Positions 29,360 through 29,889 of a stretch of DNA of 29,889 nucleotides are shown piece after piece. How positions within the stretch are numbered: position 1 is the stretch's first letter; each line of letters starts with the position of its first letter. The notes beneath the pieces are model-generated. The model was not told the DNA's origin. It saw only the letters and a program-made list of their open reading frames with translations, and ran no database searches. Source of the stretch: a virus; the IMG/VR virus record IMGVR_UViG_3300049255_000598, positions 1-29,889 of that record, one strand, 5' to 3'. The position numbers and the translations under genes are program-made.

Positions 29360-29440
29360 CCTCGAGGGTGGCTGGAGGGTGGCCGGAGGGTGGCCGAGGG
29401 TGGCCGGAGGGTGGCCGAGGGTGGCCGAGGGTGGCGGGTG
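29360..29440 (+). repeat. G-rich tandem repeats (GGGTGGCCGA type)
   Basis: Roughly seven imperfect copies of a 10-11 bp unit (GGGTGGCCGGA or GGGTGGCCGA) in direct tandem. The preceding stretch from 29272 also has GGGTGGC units. The regular G-runs on the plus strand could form quadruplex structures. No coding function seen. Confidence 0.7.
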
Positions 29441-29505
29441 ATTCGTCCCTCGGGTGGCGCGAACGCGTCGGGCAGTTGTCCAAAATCGAACGTGCGTCGC
29501 CCGTC

Positions 29506-29535
29506 CCGTCGAGGCGGCGGCCGTCGAGGCGGCGG
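29506..29535 (+). repeat. exact 15-bp tandem duplication
   Basis: CCGTCGAGGCGGCGG occurs twice in exact tandem (29506-29520 and 29521-29535) in the GC-rich right flank. Probably a simple replication-slippage repeat in host DNA. Confidence 0.6.
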
Positions 29536-29889
29536 CGATCCGGGCGAGCGAGGCGGGCAGAGAGCCGGGATGCTGCAGGAAGGTGCGGCGATGGTGTTTT
29601 GATGGTGCGGCGTTTTCCGCCCTTCGGGCGGCTCCCGATGAGGAGAGCCCACTCCATGGCCGCATCGACCGCCGATTTGTCAAAGCAGTTACCGGCCGGC
29701 GGGCCGGGGCTACGCCGCCAACCTGCGCGCGCAGGCGAACCCTGGTGGCACCGCGGGGATGAACTCGGTCGCGCTCGCGTGGCCCTCGCCGCCCACGCGT
29801 CGCCCGCATTCCGCTACCCCATGGTCAGCCACGCCACGACGCCGCCCGCCGCGCAGATGGCAGCCGAGCCATGCATGGCCTGGGTGTAG

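Larger units (their letters stand above)
29065..29889. other. right-flank region without a recognisable gene
   Basis: About 825 bases. Open frames exist on both strands but have Arg/Pro-rich shadow compositions, no ribosome sites and no motif I know. The region contains the 18-bp direct repeats near 29134, a G-rich tandem array near 29370, hairpins near 29314-29342 and a 15-bp tandem repeat near 29506. Best read as the phage right end followed by host intergenic DNA, but the boundary is not defined by sequence alone. Confidence 0.5.

Noticed and set aside
29360-29440. CRISPR-like array
   Set aside because: Units are 10-11 bp in direct tandem without spacers.
29080-29889. Open frame running from 29080 to the window end
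   Set aside because: Arg/Gly/Pro-rich, crosses tandem repeats and hairpins, no ribosome site or recognisable domain; treated as non-coding flank.

Overview
The window holds most of a Mu-like transposable phage (myovirus-type contractile tail), very probably a prophage, in a high-GC host. A Myxococcota (Polyangia-like) host is my best guess. It rests on the base composition and on the Cys-rich secreted protein at 7195-7827, which resembles small lipoproteins I associate with that phylum. I could not check this by search.

Layout. (1) Positions 1-6520, minus strand: a leftward early operon in which almost every gene overlaps the next by ATGA, GTGA or TTGA. From the switch outward it encodes a Cro/Ner-like HTH protein, two small unknowns, MuA transposase, MuB ATPase, a free-standing copy of the MuA C-terminal beta-barrel, an HTH-Gam fusion, several small unknowns, a small Zn-finger protein, GemA (DUF1018), a DnaA-domain-IV-like protein and the start of a Mor-type activator cut by the window edge. 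(2) 6521-6602: divergent switch region with an inverted-repeat operator. (3) 6603-7190, plus strand: C2/LexA-like (S24) repressor, an N-terminal paralogue of the Cro-like protein. (4) 7195-9815, minus strand: an accessory operon of a BNR/Asp-box tail-fibre-like protein, a Cys-cluster protein and a secreted Cys-rich protein. (5) 9816-10120: regulatory region with three G-rich direct repeats. (6) 10121-29064, plus strand: head and tail operon in Mu order: I protease (with probable internal scaffold start), a secreted protein, DUF2190 decoration protein, capsid T, gp36, G, gp37, gp38, sheath L, tube M, [zincin-like protein, glycosyltransferase], duplicated gp41-type chaperone with a -1 frameshift site, tape measure, N, [Zn-finger remnant, DUF5131 and a TcmP remnant], P, gp45, gp46, gp47, a tail protein, gp48, and a second BNR fibre. 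(7) 29065-29889: no convincing gene. Paired 18-bp direct repeats are candidate transposase sites at the phage right end, followed by repetitive, probably host, DNA.

The early operon would supply transposition (MuA/MuB), DNA-end protection (Gam) and middle activation (Mor). The rightward operon builds the virion. Terminase subunits, portal, gpF-type head protein and lysis genes do not appear here. They either lie left of the window beyond Mor or are lost. The most unusual points are the detached transposase barrel domain, the HTH-Gam fusion, the chaperone with two tandem gp41 domains plus a slippery site, two divergently oriented paralogous fibres, and a DUF5131/TcmP cassette inserted between N and P.
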